39,151 nt of DNA, taken from positions 1-39,151 of the forward strand of contig CAYGSN010000016.1 of NCBI GenBank assembly GCA_964352675.1. The letters run 5' to 3'. Every line of letters begins with the position of its first letter. Within the stretch, counting starts at the first letter, position 1. The translations under genes and the position numbers were made by a program. Source of the DNA: CAYGSN01 sp964352675. Lineage in GTDB: Bacteria; Pseudomonadota; Alphaproteobacteria; Micavibrionales; Micavibrionaceae. The notes beneath the pieces were generated by a model that saw only the letters and a list, made by a program, of their open reading frames with translations, was not told where the DNA came from and searched no databases. Below, piece by piece: positions 15,696 to 23,912 of the stretch.

Positions 15696-17570
15696 TTAGT
15701 GAAAATGATCGTAAATCTTTTGGGCTTTATCACGTGAAATTCCTGGCACCTTGGCTAAATCCTGAACGCTAGCGTTTCCAACCGCTTTACCCGAACCGAA
15801 ATACAACAAAAGCGCTTTTTTGCGGGCGGGCCCAATGCCCGCAATTTCATCCAGAGGCGAACTGGAGATCTGTTTGCTGCGGCGCGTGCGGTGCGCCCCA
15901 ATCGCAAAACGATGTGCCTCATCCCGCAGCCTTTGCAGATAATGCAGAACAGCATCATTGAACGGCAACTGGACAGGCTTCTTTCCTTCTATGAAAAAAG
16001 TCTCTCGCCCTGCATTTCTGTCTTTGCCCTTCGCAATAGCCACCAGACAGAATAAGCCGTAAATACCCATTTCCTCCAGCACCTCTTTGATGGCATTGTA
16101 CTGCCCCTGCCCGCCATCAATCAAAAGCATATCCGGCCAGTCCGCCCCGCCGATTTCTGCATCCGCCTTCAGCGCGCGGGTAAAGCGCCGCCTTAAAACT
16201 TCGCGCATCATGGCGTAGTCGTCCGCCGCTTCCGCCTGTTTTATATTGAATTTACGATAGGCGTTTTTTTGGAATCCTTCCGGCCCGGCAACAATCATCG
16301 CCCCGACCATATTGGTACCGCTGATATGGCTGTTGTCGTACACTTCAATACGGCGCGGTGCCTCTTCCAGCCCGAACAGTTTCGCCACCCCGCTCAAAAG
16401 CTCAGCCTCGCCGGCCATTTCCAGTGCATGCCGCTGCAAAGCTTCTCTCGCATTCGTCAGCGCAAAATCAACCACTTGTTTTTTCCGGCCGCGCACCGGT
16501 TGGGTGATTTTAAGCCTGCGGCCACGTTCATGTTCATGTCTCTTAGAAGCCAATGCCTCCTCTAAAATGATCTTGTCTTTCATTTCATGACTGACAAAAA
16601 TTTCTTCTGGCACGGGTTTGTTCTGGTAGAACTGCGCGATGAATGCCGCCAGAACATCCCCAGCATCCTCTTCCGTATCATGGCGCGGGAAATATGATCT
16701 GTTGCCATAATTTTGTCCCGCGCGGAAGAAGAAAACCTGTACACAGGACTTTCCCCCTTTCTGATACAATGCCACGATATCGGCATTACGCACGCCGTCC
16801 AGATTAATCTCCTGATGCGCCTGGATAGAGGTAAGCGCCTGGATCCTGTCGCGATATTTTGCGGCCTCTTCATAGTCCATCTCTGCGCTGGCTTTTTGCA
16901 TGGCATTAATGAAGCGGTCCTGAATGCCCCGGCTTTTCCCTTCCAGGAAATCCTGCGCCTCCTGGACTTGTGCGGCGTATTCCTCCTGCGATACATAACC
17001 GACACAGGGCGCCGTGCAGCGTTTGATGTGATATTGCAGACAGGGGCGCTGCCTGTTCGCGAACACATAATCCGTACAGTTGCGCAGCATGAAAACACGC
17101 TGGAGTTGTGTAATGGTCTTGTTGACCATCCCCACCCCAGCAAAGGGACCGTAGTATTCGCCCTTCTTATTGCGTGCGCCTCGATGCTTGCACACCATCG
17201 GGTAATCATGACCGGTGGTCAGGTGTATATAAGGAAAGGATTTATCGTCCCGCAACAGAATATTAAAACGCGGCTTGAGCTTCTTAATCAGGTTGGCTTC
17301 CAGCAACAAAGCCTCGGCTTCTGTGTGGGTATGCACAAACTCCATAGAGCGAGTCAAGGCAATCATACGCTGCAGCCGCACAGGTTGTTTTTCGACCTGC
17401 GTGTAGGACCGTACACGTTTCGGCAGGGATTTGGCCTTACCGACATACAAGGGCTCACTGCCCTCGCTCAGCATCCTGTAAACACCGGGCCCGTCGGCAA
17501 GTTTTTCCATAGCTTTCCTGATCGCCGCCACGCCTTTTTCCAATGATGTCATACCCTCGTTTTGTGCCAT
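15696..17570 (-). CDS. uvrC: Excinuclease ABC subunit C
   Basis: This protein makes the two incisions in nucleotide excision repair. It has an N-terminal GIY-YIG nuclease domain (PGVYRM...EPLYVGKAKSLPKRV), and a central UVR motif (about 195-230, MQKASAEMDYEEAAKYRDRIQ-type). The C-terminal RNase H-like nuclease domain contains RIEVYDNSHISGTNMVGAMIV and LLIDGGQGQ, followed by a helix-hairpin-helix pair at the end (IAGIGPARKKALL; LAKVPGISRDKAQKI). The start is uncertain: GTG 17594, ATG 17576, ATG 17570 and ATG 17552 are all in frame and none has a good ribosome site. About 620 aa is a typical length. Confidence 0.95.
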   Translation of the reverse strand: MAQNEGMTSLEKGVAAIRKAMEKLADGPGVYRMLSEGSEPLYVGKAKSLPKRVRSYTQVEKQPVRLQRMIALTRSMEFVHTHTEAEALLLEANLIKKLKPRFNILLRDDKSFPYIHLTTGHDYPMVCKHRGARNKKGEYYGPFAGVGMVNKTITQLQRVFMLRNCTDYVFANRQRPCLQYHIKRCTAPCVGYVSQEEYAAQVQEAQDFLEGKSRGIQDRFINAMQKASAEMDYEEAAKYRDRIQALTSIQAHQEINLDGVRNADIVALYQKGGKSCVQVFFFRAGQNYGNRSYFPRHDTEEDAGDVLAAFIAQFYQNKPVPEEIFVSHEMKDKIILEEALASKRHEHERGRRLKITQPVRGRKKQVVDFALTNAREALQRHALEMAGEAELLSGVAKLFGLEEAPRRIEVYDNSHISGTNMVGAMIVAGPEGFQKNAYRKFNIKQAEAADDYAMMREVLRRRFTRALKADAEIGGADWPDMLLIDGGQGQYNAIKEVLEEMGIYGLFCLVAIAKGKDRNAGRETFFIEGKKPVQLPFNDAVLHYLQRLRDEAHRFAIGAHRTRRSKQISSSPLDEIAGIGPARKKALLLYFGSGKAVGNASVQDLAKVPGISRDKAQKIYDHFH

Positions 17571-17641
17571 ACACATAATGTAGGACCATGGCACAAAAGA
17601 AACAATCCCGATAAAAACTCAACCCATGCGTGCTTTTTATC

Positions 17642-17670
17642 TTGACAAAGATTGCAATATATCAACTATT
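17642..17670 (+). promoter_or_regulatory. Candidate promoter for the pentapeptide-repeat gene
   Basis: A perfect TTGACA (17642-17647) is followed after 17 nt by ACTATT, a weak -10. The start codon lies 47 nt downstream of the -10. Confidence 0.4.
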
Positions 17671-17716
17671 GATTGCATTAAACTGTATGCAGAACGTGTA
17701 TATAAGGGAGGAAAAA

Positions 17717-18313
17717 ATGCAAACCTACACAATCCATTCATACCATTCCAAAGCGGTGCTTTTTACCGGGCGCTTTCCGAGTTTCAAAGCCTGCCTCGAA
17801 CAAGCCGTCAACGACAACGCGGACCTAGCCTTTGCAGATTTGTCTTATCAAGACCTTTCCGGTGCGATGCTGGACGGCGCCCGTATTCACAAAGCCGATT
17901 TTGGCGGAGCAAACCTGTCTGGCGCGAATATTTCAGAAGCCGATCTTGCCGGAAGCAGGTTCGCAGGAGCCGACCTCTACAATACCTGCATGGCTTATTC
18001 CAACCTCGACAAGGCCGTATTTATCAATGCCGGGTTTGGCGCTACAGATATGGCACAGGCCAGCATCCAAAATTGCGCCTTTTCGTCTTCTTCCTGTTTC
18101 AGCATTGACTTTACCGGCGTTAAAGCCATGACAGGATGCACCTATCTCAGCGATGCCGGAATTTCCTACGCCATGTCCTCGCCGCCTGTCGTTATCTCCG
18201 GTGCGTCCCGCCGCCCGATTATTTTCCTGGACGACTGCGTCATCAGCGGCCAGAACATCTGGCCCCATGGCCGGTGGGTTGGAATCCTGCAACGACACCC
18301 GTCTAAACCGTAA
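17717..18313 (+). CDS. Pentapeptide-repeat protein
   Basis: This encodes 198 aa from the ATG at 17717, chosen because AAGGGAGGAAAAA directly precedes it; an upstream in-frame start at 17630 has no such site. Residues about 35-115 contain tandem A(D/N)LXX-type pentapeptides (ADLSY, QDLSG, ADFGG, ANLSG, ANISE, ADLAG, SRFAG, ADLYN, SNLDK), predicting a square beta-helix. The C-terminal about 60 residues are not repeats. Some family members mimic DNA and protect gyrase; here no such role can be assigned. It is divergent from uvrC. Confidence 0.85.
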   Translation: MQTYTIHSYHSKAVLFTGRFPSFKACLEQAVNDNADLAFADLSYQDLSGAMLDGARIHKADFGGANLSGANISEADLAGSRFAGADLYNTCMAYSNLDKAVFINAGFGATDMAQASIQNCAFSSSSCFSIDFTGVKAMTGCTYLSDAGISYAMSSPPVVISGASRRPIIFLDDCVISGQNIWPHGRWVGILQRHPSKP

Positions 18314-18340
18314 TTTTATCTATTTATAGTTGAATTTTAG

Positions 18341-18368
18341 TTGACACTACAGCCTGTTTAACTATATA
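18341..18368 (+). promoter_or_regulatory. Strong sigma-70-type promoter
   Basis: TTGACA (18341-18346), a 16-nt spacer and TATATA (18363-18368) are both near consensus. The MarR-like start is about 210 nt downstream, leaving a long leader. That leader contains an 84-codon ORF (ATG 18418 after GAGGAAA) of doubtful reality and a TATAAT at 18525-18530 that might be a second -10. Confidence 0.55.
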
Positions 18369-18577
18369 CATAACCTAAAAATTACAGACCATATAATCTG
18401 TGTGTGAGGAAATTTGCATGTACTGGTATGCAGAGTTAACAGCCTATTTTGCTATTTATCTGGAATTCAACAGGGAATTCGGGTTAAAACCTTTTTTCTT
18501 GATCCATGGTTGCAATGGTGAAACTATAATAGACATACCATATATACAAATAATATTGAAGCTGGGAAACGCACGCA

Positions 18578-18940
18578 ATGGGGAGACAGGAAACTGTAAG
18601 CACGCAGGGAAAGAACATTCAGCCACCTATCCAAAGTTTTTTAAAACTTCTGCGCGAGTTGCAAAAAATTGATTCTGAATTTCCCCTCCAATACGCCATT
18701 TGTTTGGCAGAAATTTCTATGGATGAAGGCTTGTCCATCACCACCCTGTCCGGAAAAACGGGCATGGCGCTGTCCACTGTTTCGCGGATTATCGGCGCCT
18801 TATCAAAATTCCGTCAGAGGGGCGAACCCTATGGGCTGGTGGACGTGAAAATCTCCACACAGGAACGGCGGCGTAAGGAATTATATTTAACCCCGAAGGG
18901 ACGCTCTGTTGTCCGCTCCATTGTCGAGATTCTAAACTGA
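18578..18940 (+). CDS. MarR-like winged-helix regulator
   Basis: This 120-aa protein has an N-terminal helix (SFLKLLRELQKIDSEFPLQYAICLAEI), a helix-turn-helix (LSITTLSGKTGMALSTVSRIIGAL), and a wing (LVDVKISTQERRRKELYLTPKGRSVVRSIVEIL) ending in the LTPKG characteristic of MarR. It is shorter than typical MarR proteins (about 140-150 aa), with a reduced dimerisation region. Signal and targets are unknown. It could regulate the pentapeptide-repeat gene upstream, by position only. Confidence 0.8.
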   Translation: MGRQETVSTQGKNIQPPIQSFLKLLRELQKIDSEFPLQYAICLAEISMDEGLSITTLSGKTGMALSTVSRIIGALSKFRQRGEPYGLVDVKISTQERRRKELYLTPKGRSVVRSIVEILN

Positions 18941-19037
18941 TCAGGGTTATTTTGTGGCTTTACGACGAACAAAGCACATAAGCACGTTGCATCAATACGG
19001 AATTCTGACTATCTTCACTTCGATATGCCGATGATAT

Positions 19038-19123
19038 GGGCCCGTGGCGGAATGGTAGACGCTGCGGACTTAAAATCCGTTGACCTTACGGTCGTGCGAG
19101 TTCAAGTCTCGCCGGGCCCACCA
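19038..19123 (+). tRNA. tRNA-Leu (anticodon UAA)
   Basis: The acceptor stem GGGCCCG (19038-19044) pairs with CGGGCCC (19113-19119), followed by discriminator A and encoded CCA (19121-19123). The anticodon arm GCGGA-CTTAAAA-TCCGT carries TAA. A long variable arm (TGACCTTACGGTCG) marks a class II tRNA. The T-loop TTCAAGT is canonical. Total length is 86 nt. It reads UUA leucine codons. Confidence 0.97.
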
Positions 19124-19138
19124 ACTCTCAAATCCATA

Positions 19139-20683
19139 TTACATCGCACGGACATTGCGCAGGAACGCGGTAACGCGGGTCTGCAAATCTTCAGAACGCT
19201 GTGATAAGTCCTTCGCCACATCAAGCATGGTTGATGAAGACTGTCCTGTTTCGTTAGCCGCCGTCTGCACACCTGTGATATTGGAGGAGACTTCCCGTGT
19301 TGCTGCTGATTGTTCTTCCACAGCGCCGGAAATTGAAGTGCTGATCTCACTCACCTGGGCAACCACGCTGGTAATTTTCTTGATGGCTTCGGCCGTAGTC
19401 CGGCTTACATTCTGGATACCGCTAATTTGGGTCTCGATCTCCTCAGTCGCCTTGGCCGTTTCTGCCGCCAGCGACTTAACCTCGGCAGCCACGACGGCGA
19501 AACCTTTTCCTGCTTCACCGGCACGCGCCGCCTCGATGGTGGCATTCAGGGCCAAGAGATTGGTCTGGTCCGCGATATCGGAAATTATGGCCGTGACCTC
19601 GCCGATTTTAGTCGCGGCATCGACCAGGCCGGCAACCAGCTGCTCGGACCTCTGGGCCTCAACCACGGCTTCATCCACAATTCTGGTTGAATTGGCAACC
19701 TGAGCGGCAATCTCGTTAACCGAAGCGGAAAGCTCCTCTGTCGCCGCTGCAACCGTGTTGGACTGGTTGCTGGTTTCTTCCGCCGCCGCCGACAAGGTCT
19801 GAGCTGTTGCCTGCATTTCCGTAGCGGAAGAAGCAACCGTTTCCACCAATGACTGCACATTGGTTTCAAAATCATCCGCAAGCCTCTGGTTTTCTTCTTT
19901 CCGCGGTGTCAGGTCCGTTGCAAATTTTGTTACCTTAAATGGCTTACCATTCATATCGAGGATTGGGTTATAAGAGGCTTCAATCCAGATCTCTTTGCCT
20001 CCCTTTCCAATGCGCTTATATTGCGCGGCCTGAAACTCCCCGCGATTTAGAGCCTCCCAGAATTTCTTATAGTCCTCGCTGGCCGCGTATTCTGGCTCCG
20101 CAAACATACTGTGATGCTTACCTTTCACCTCCTCCAGCGCATACCCTATAACGTCCAGGAAGTTCTTGTTTGCGGTTATAATTGTTCCGTTCATATTGAA
20201 AGAAATCACGGCCTGCGAGCGATCAATCGCATTGCTTTGCCCCAAAAGATCGGCATATTCCATTTTCTTTTGCGTTACGTCGGTCGCATATTTTACAACT
20301 TTATAGGGCTTTCCGGCCTTGTTCAAAATCGGATTATAAGAGGCCTCGATCCAAACTTCCTTGCCACCCTTTCCGAAACGCTTATACTCCGCCGCCTGAA
20401 ACTCACCGCGCCCCAGAGACGCCCAGAAATCTTCATATTCCTTACTGGCTGCAAAGGCAGGATCAGCAAACATGCTGTGGTGTTTTCCCTTTACCTCACC
20501 CAGCGTATAGCCCATGGCACTTAGAAAATTCTCGTTGGCGGTTATGATTGTTCCGTCCAGCTCAAATTCAATCGTCGCCTGCGAACGATCAAGAGCAGCC
20601 AGTATGGCCGCCATGTCACTGGCGCTTTTGTTTGATTTTGAAGATCCGAAATTCAATATGCTAGGTGCGGCACTGCGAGACAT
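19139..20683 (-). CDS. Cytosolic methyl-accepting chemotaxis protein with two PAS domains
   Basis: This encodes 514 aa from the ATG at 20683 (AGGAAAA just upstream); ATG 20698 is possible. There is no transmembrane segment. Two PAS domains (about 30-145 and 155-265), nearly identical, each have the GKHHSMFA, RGEFQAA.YKR and WIEASYNPIL signatures of small-molecule/heme or FAD-type PAS, with a PAC tail. A C-terminal MCP signalling domain has the conserved hairpin IADQTNLLALNATIEAARAGEAGKGFAVVA. There is no C-terminal CheR-tethering pentapeptide. It likely senses an internal redox or energy cue. It is divergent from a CheY-like gene 291 nt away. Confidence 0.94.
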   Translation of the reverse strand: MSRSAAPSILNFGSSKSNKSASDMAAILAALDRSQATIEFELDGTIITANENFLSAMGYTLGEVKGKHHSMFADPAFAASKEYEDFWASLGRGEFQAAEYKRFGKGGKEVWIEASYNPILNKAGKPYKVVKYATDVTQKKMEYADLLGQSNAIDRSQAVISFNMNGTIITANKNFLDVIGYALEEVKGKHHSMFAEPEYAASEDYKKFWEALNRGEFQAAQYKRIGKGGKEIWIEASYNPILDMNGKPFKVTKFATDLTPRKEENQRLADDFETNVQSLVETVASSATEMQATAQTLSAAAEETSNQSNTVAAATEELSASVNEIAAQVANSTRIVDEAVVEAQRSEQLVAGLVDAATKIGEVTAIISDIADQTNLLALNATIEAARAGEAGKGFAVVAAEVKSLAAETAKATEEIETQISGIQNVSRTTAEAIKKITSVVAQVSEISTSISGAVEEQSAATREVSSNITGVQTAANETGQSSSTMLDVAKDLSQRSEDLQTRVTAFLRNVRAM

Positions 20684-20974
20684 TTTTCCTGCTTTCATTA
20701 AAGATATTTTCTGCCCCCTCCGCCCCCAAAAAATTCAAAAGCTGTCTCACAGCAATCTTAACAGGAACCTAGAGAGAAGGGCATAGGTTTAAGCCCGAAT
20801 ACAAAACGCTAAAACGCAGACGATGAGATGAATCTTAGCATATATAAAATTGAAAAAAAACCAGCGCATTCGCCACGCTATGGCAACATACGTCTGTATA
20901 AATTTTTATTATCCGGCAATCGATGGTATAGTCTTGTACTTACCAAGAAATAAACATGTGTGGGAGTTTTCAGT

Positions 20975-21367
20975 ATGGCAAGAGTACTGGTTGCCGACGA
21001 TGTCATTGACATCGCCGAGATGCTGCAACAAGCATTCATTAAAAATGGGCATGAAGTCGAAATTTGTTTTAATGGCCGCGACGCGATTAAAAAACTTCAA
21101 ACCGGGGAGTTTGATCTGATCATCACCGATGTTGTCATGCCTGATATAGACGGGCTGGAACTGTCGAAATATATCCGGCACAAGCTGAATAAAAACGTTC
21201 CGATCATCGCAATCAGCGGGGGAGGGTATTACATTAGCAGAGATGTTGCCATTTCAGCAGCGCAGATCCATGCGGATATGGTTTTGCACAAGCCGTTTTC
21301 GCTGCGGGACCTTGAAAGCGCAGCCGCGGCGCTTTTATCCGCTGAAAAATTATCCTGCCCGGGATAA
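20975..21367 (+). CDS. Single-domain response regulator (CheY-like)
   Basis: This 130-aa receiver domain alone starts at ATG 20975, with TGGGAG about 8 nt upstream; a longer GTG start at 20960 is less likely. It shows the acidic pair DD near residue 8-9, the phosphoacceptor Asp in DLIITDVVMPD, Ser in AISGGG at the Thr position, and Lys in HKPFS. No output domain is present. Proximity to the divergent MCP suggests a chemotaxis or signalling partner. The upstream 20684-20974 stretch contains no ORF that I can support. Confidence 0.9.
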   Translation: MARVLVADDVIDIAEMLQQAFIKNGHEVEICFNGRDAIKKLQTGEFDLIITDVVMPDIDGLELSKYIRHKLNKNVPIIAISGGGYYISRDVAISAAQIHADMVLHKPFSLRDLESAAAALLSAEKLSCPG

Positions 21368-21369
21368 TT
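21348..21369 (+). terminator. Hairpin at the end of the receiver gene
   Basis: AATTATCC (21348-21355) and GGATAATT (21362-21369) form a perfect 8-bp stem around a 6-nt loop, covering the stop codon. A T-rich stretch CCCTTTATC follows. The U-tract is weak. Confidence 0.4.
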
Positions 21370-21431
21370 CCCTTTATCGATCAGGCAGAATCTGTGTTAG
21401 GGTCAGCGAATATTAGAGTATTCAAGAGCCT

Positions 21432-22520
21432 ATGACCCAATCTTTTACTGACCGCATTATTGAGAAAACGCAGGACTACCTCTCCATCCCGTCCGTGGTG
21501 GGGCATGAGGATATTTTTCTGCGCTATCTGGAAGAGGATTTCCGAAGCCTCGGCCTGCACGCCGTACGCCATGAAGGCGTACTCGAAATCCACGGCAGCC
21601 AGCCCGGCAGCAATATTGTCTGCGCCCATGTGGACCGGCACGGGCTGATCGCGCTGGGCGATAACCAATACGCATACGCTGCGCAATACATGAAGGAAAT
21701 CAAATACGGCGTACAAAACGTCACTTCGCAGGCCGAGCTAAAAAATCTGGTGGGGCGTTTTGAGGGCGAGGCGGTCAAGGCCTACGACCCCACGACAGGG
21801 CGAGTGCTGGGGCATGGCTTTATTCAAACCTGCCGCCCTTGTCTTGACCAGGGTGATGCCCTGTTCATGATTGAAGGCATGGAGGGCCTGGAGGAAAACA
21901 CACCGATTGCCTATGCCCGTCCGCCAGAATTCGAAAACGATTATTTCAAGGGACAGATCGACAATGCCATTTGCGTCGCTATGGTCTATGCCCTGTTCGA
22001 TTCAGGATATAAGGGCACGGCCTTACTCACCATTGAAGAGGAAATCGGCAAGAGCTGGACACATATCGCGTCATATCTGGAATCCCACGGCATCGAAACT
22101 GACAGCTTGATCGTTCTGGACACCAGTCCATATGTTGATGCCGATCCGGTCAAGGATGGCATGATAATCTTCAGGAACCGCGACATCAGCGCAAAATTCA
22201 ACGCCGCCCAGACAAAGAAAATGGCCGCAGCGGCAAAGTCGATGGGCCTACGCTATCACATGAAAGACGAATACCTGCTCTCGCTCGGCAAACCGAAAGA
22301 CAAACTCGGTTCCACCGAGCTGGGCAAGCTTATCAAAAACACCGAAGGCCGCTGGAGCGGGACCACACTGCAGATCCCGACCCTGATGTATCACACTAGC
22401 CGTGAAACCACGAGCCGCAAAGCCATTGATAATTACTTCCGATTCCTGCATGAAATTTTGGTTGGCTCAAAAGGACACCCTGCGTTATCCTCTCAGGAGA
22501 GGCAACTAGAAAGAACCTAA
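21432..22520 (+). CDS. M42/M20-like metallopeptidase
   Basis: This 362-aa protein resembles di-zinc aminopeptidases. Possible metal ligands in order: His66/Asp68 in AHVDRHG, Asp in KGQIDNAI, Glu-Glu in TIEEEIGKS, Asp in VLDTSPYV and a late His in LMYHTSRE. The usual HxD is followed by an unusual RHG. It is 9 nt upstream of the RimB-type gene, and together with rimK they form a three-gene cluster. It may hydrolyse peptides or isopeptides made by the ligase; no substrate can be given. Alternative family: aspartoacylase-like, but the ligand order fits M42 better. Confidence 0.8.
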   Translation: MTQSFTDRIIEKTQDYLSIPSVVGHEDIFLRYLEEDFRSLGLHAVRHEGVLEIHGSQPGSNIVCAHVDRHGLIALGDNQYAYAAQYMKEIKYGVQNVTSQAELKNLVGRFEGEAVKAYDPTTGRVLGHGFIQTCRPCLDQGDALFMIEGMEGLEENTPIAYARPPEFENDYFKGQIDNAICVAMVYALFDSGYKGTALLTIEEEIGKSWTHIASYLESHGIETDSLIVLDTSPYVDADPVKDGMIIFRNRDISAKFNAAQTKKMAAAAKSMGLRYHMKDEYLLSLGKPKDKLGSTELGKLIKNTEGRWSGTTLQIPTLMYHTSRETTSRKAIDNYFRFLHEILVGSKGHPALSSQERQLERT

Positions 22521-22529
22521 AAATCAAGC

Positions 22530-23006
22530 ATGGCGCCGCGTAAAAAAACGACAATCGGATGGGAAGAATGGTGCGCCCTGCCTGCCCTGTCCCTCCCTGC
22601 GATCAAGGCCAAGATCGATACAGGCGCCAAAACTTCTGCTCTTCATGCCTATGATATTGAGTTCTTCAAAGAAGGGGACCAGAAAATGGTGCGCTTCAAA
22701 ATCCACCCGCTGGTGGGCAACAAAAAGCTGGTTCGAACCTGCTGCGCGCCCCTTGTGGAACACCGCAGTGTCACCAGCTCCAACGGTGAGCGGGAAAAAC
22801 GCCCGACGATCCTCACCCCCATCTCCATCAACAACCAGACTGTGAATATAAAAATAACGCTCACTTCCCGTCATAAAATGAAATTCCGCATGCTTTTGGG
22901 CCGTGAAGCGCTGCGTAAAATAAAAGCTATCGTTGATCCGGGTAAATCGTATATGTTGGGCAAAATTCAAACCCCCTTAACGTTGTATGAAAGCCAGAAA
23001 GAGTAA
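22530..23006 (+). CDS. RimB-type retropepsin-fold protein (PF05618-like, annotated ATP-dependent zinc protease)
   Basis: This 158-aa protein has IDTGAKTSALHA near residues 29-40; DTGA is the aspartic-protease-like signature of this family. RREALRKI-type and IVDPGKSYMLGK C-terminal segments are family-typical. It precedes rimK directly (stop at 23006, ATG at 23007). In pseudomonads rimB is part of the rimABK operon and modulates glutamation of ribosomal protein S6. Whether it is proteolytic is unsettled. The start at 22530 follows the M42-like gene by 9 nt. Confidence 0.88.
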   Translation: MAPRKKTTIGWEEWCALPALSLPAIKAKIDTGAKTSALHAYDIEFFKEGDQKMVRFKIHPLVGNKKLVRTCCAPLVEHRSVTSSNGEREKRPTILTPISINNQTVNIKITLTSRHKMKFRMLLGREALRKIKAIVDPGKSYMLGKIQTPLTLYESQKE

Positions 23007-23912
23007 ATGATGAAAATTGCCGTTTTTGCTTCCGACCCTAAACTCTATTCCAATAAACGCCTGATGGAGGCCGGGGAAAAGCGCGGGCATGACATGCATT
23101 TCATTACAATCCGCAACTGCTATATGGACATTACCGCCCGCAAACCGGAAATCCATTATCGCGGCGGTGAAATTCTTTCACGCTTTGATGCTGTTATACC
23201 GCGCGTGCGCCCTGCTGTTACGTTCTACGCGACATCCGTTTTGCGGCAATTCGAAATGCAGGGCTCATTCCTCCTGAACGGTCCGATTTCCATTGGCCGC
23301 GCACAAGACAAGTTGCGTACGCTGCAGCTCCTGTGCAGCAAAAATATCAATATCCCGCGCACCGGATTTGCCAGCTCACCGCTGGATACCAAAGATATGA
23401 TCTCCATGGTAGGCGGCGCGCCACTGGTTATTAAGTTGCTCGAAGGCACGCAAGGAAAAGGTGTGGTTCTGGCCGAAACCAGCAAAGCGGCAGAATCCGT
23501 TATCAACGCATTTAAAAGCCTGCGGGCGAACATCCTGGTTCAGGAATTTATTGAAGAATCCAAAGGCACGGATCTGCGCTGTTTTGTCGTCGGCGACAAA
23601 GTGGTCGCAGCTATGGAGCGCCGCGCAGCCAAAGGGGAATTCCGCGCCAACATCCATCTGGGCGGAACAGGCCACAAGGTCAGCATCACACCAGAGGAGC
23701 GCAAGATCGCTGTAGCCTCCGCCAAGGCCGTGGGTCTGAAGGTCACGGGCGTGGATTTGATCCGTTCGAAAGACGGACCAAAAGTTCTCGAGGTTAATTC
23801 CTCTCCCGGTCTGGAAGGCGTCGAAAAAGCAACGGGAATCGACATTGCGGGGCTGATGATTGAATATATCGAGAAACAGGTCACCGCCCGCAAAAAGAAA
23901 AAAGTGGTTTAA
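23007..23912 (+). CDS. rimK: RimK-family ATP-grasp glutamate ligase
   Basis: This 301-aa protein (ATG-ATG; either may be used) has an N-terminal pre-ATP-grasp domain and an ATP-grasp core. Features include PLVIKLLEGTQGKGVVLAE, VQEFIEESKGTDLRCFVVGDKVVAAM, FRANIHLGG and VDLIRSKDGPKVLEVNSSPGLEG. RimK adds glutamate residues to the C-terminus of ribosomal protein S6. It is coupled to the RimB-type gene without spacing, and to the M42-like gene in the same cluster. It overlaps the convergent cinA-like gene by 4 nt. Confidence 0.93.
   Translation: MMKIAVFASDPKLYSNKRLMEAGEKRGHDMHFITIRNCYMDITARKPEIHYRGGEILSRFDAVIPRVRPAVTFYATSVLRQFEMQGSFLLNGPISIGRAQDKLRTLQLLCSKNINIPRTGFASSPLDTKDMISMVGGAPLVIKLLEGTQGKGVVLAETSKAAESVINAFKSLRANILVQEFIEESKGTDLRCFVVGDKVVAAMERRAAKGEFRANIHLGGTGHKVSITPEERKIAVASAKAVGLKVTGVDLIRSKDGPKVLEVNSSPGLEGVEKATGIDIAGLMIEYIEKQVTARKKKKVV

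Noticed and set aside
15640..15700. TTTCAC...GTGAAA inverted repeat at the uvrC end as terminator
   Set aside because: The stem is short and AT-rich with a long loop; not counted as a terminator.
18400..18672. Plus-strand ORF of about 84-90 aa upstream of the MarR-like gene
   Set aside because: It has a fair ribosome site (GAGGAAA) but overlaps the MarR-like gene by 95 nt in another frame and has no recognisable content; left as leader sequence.
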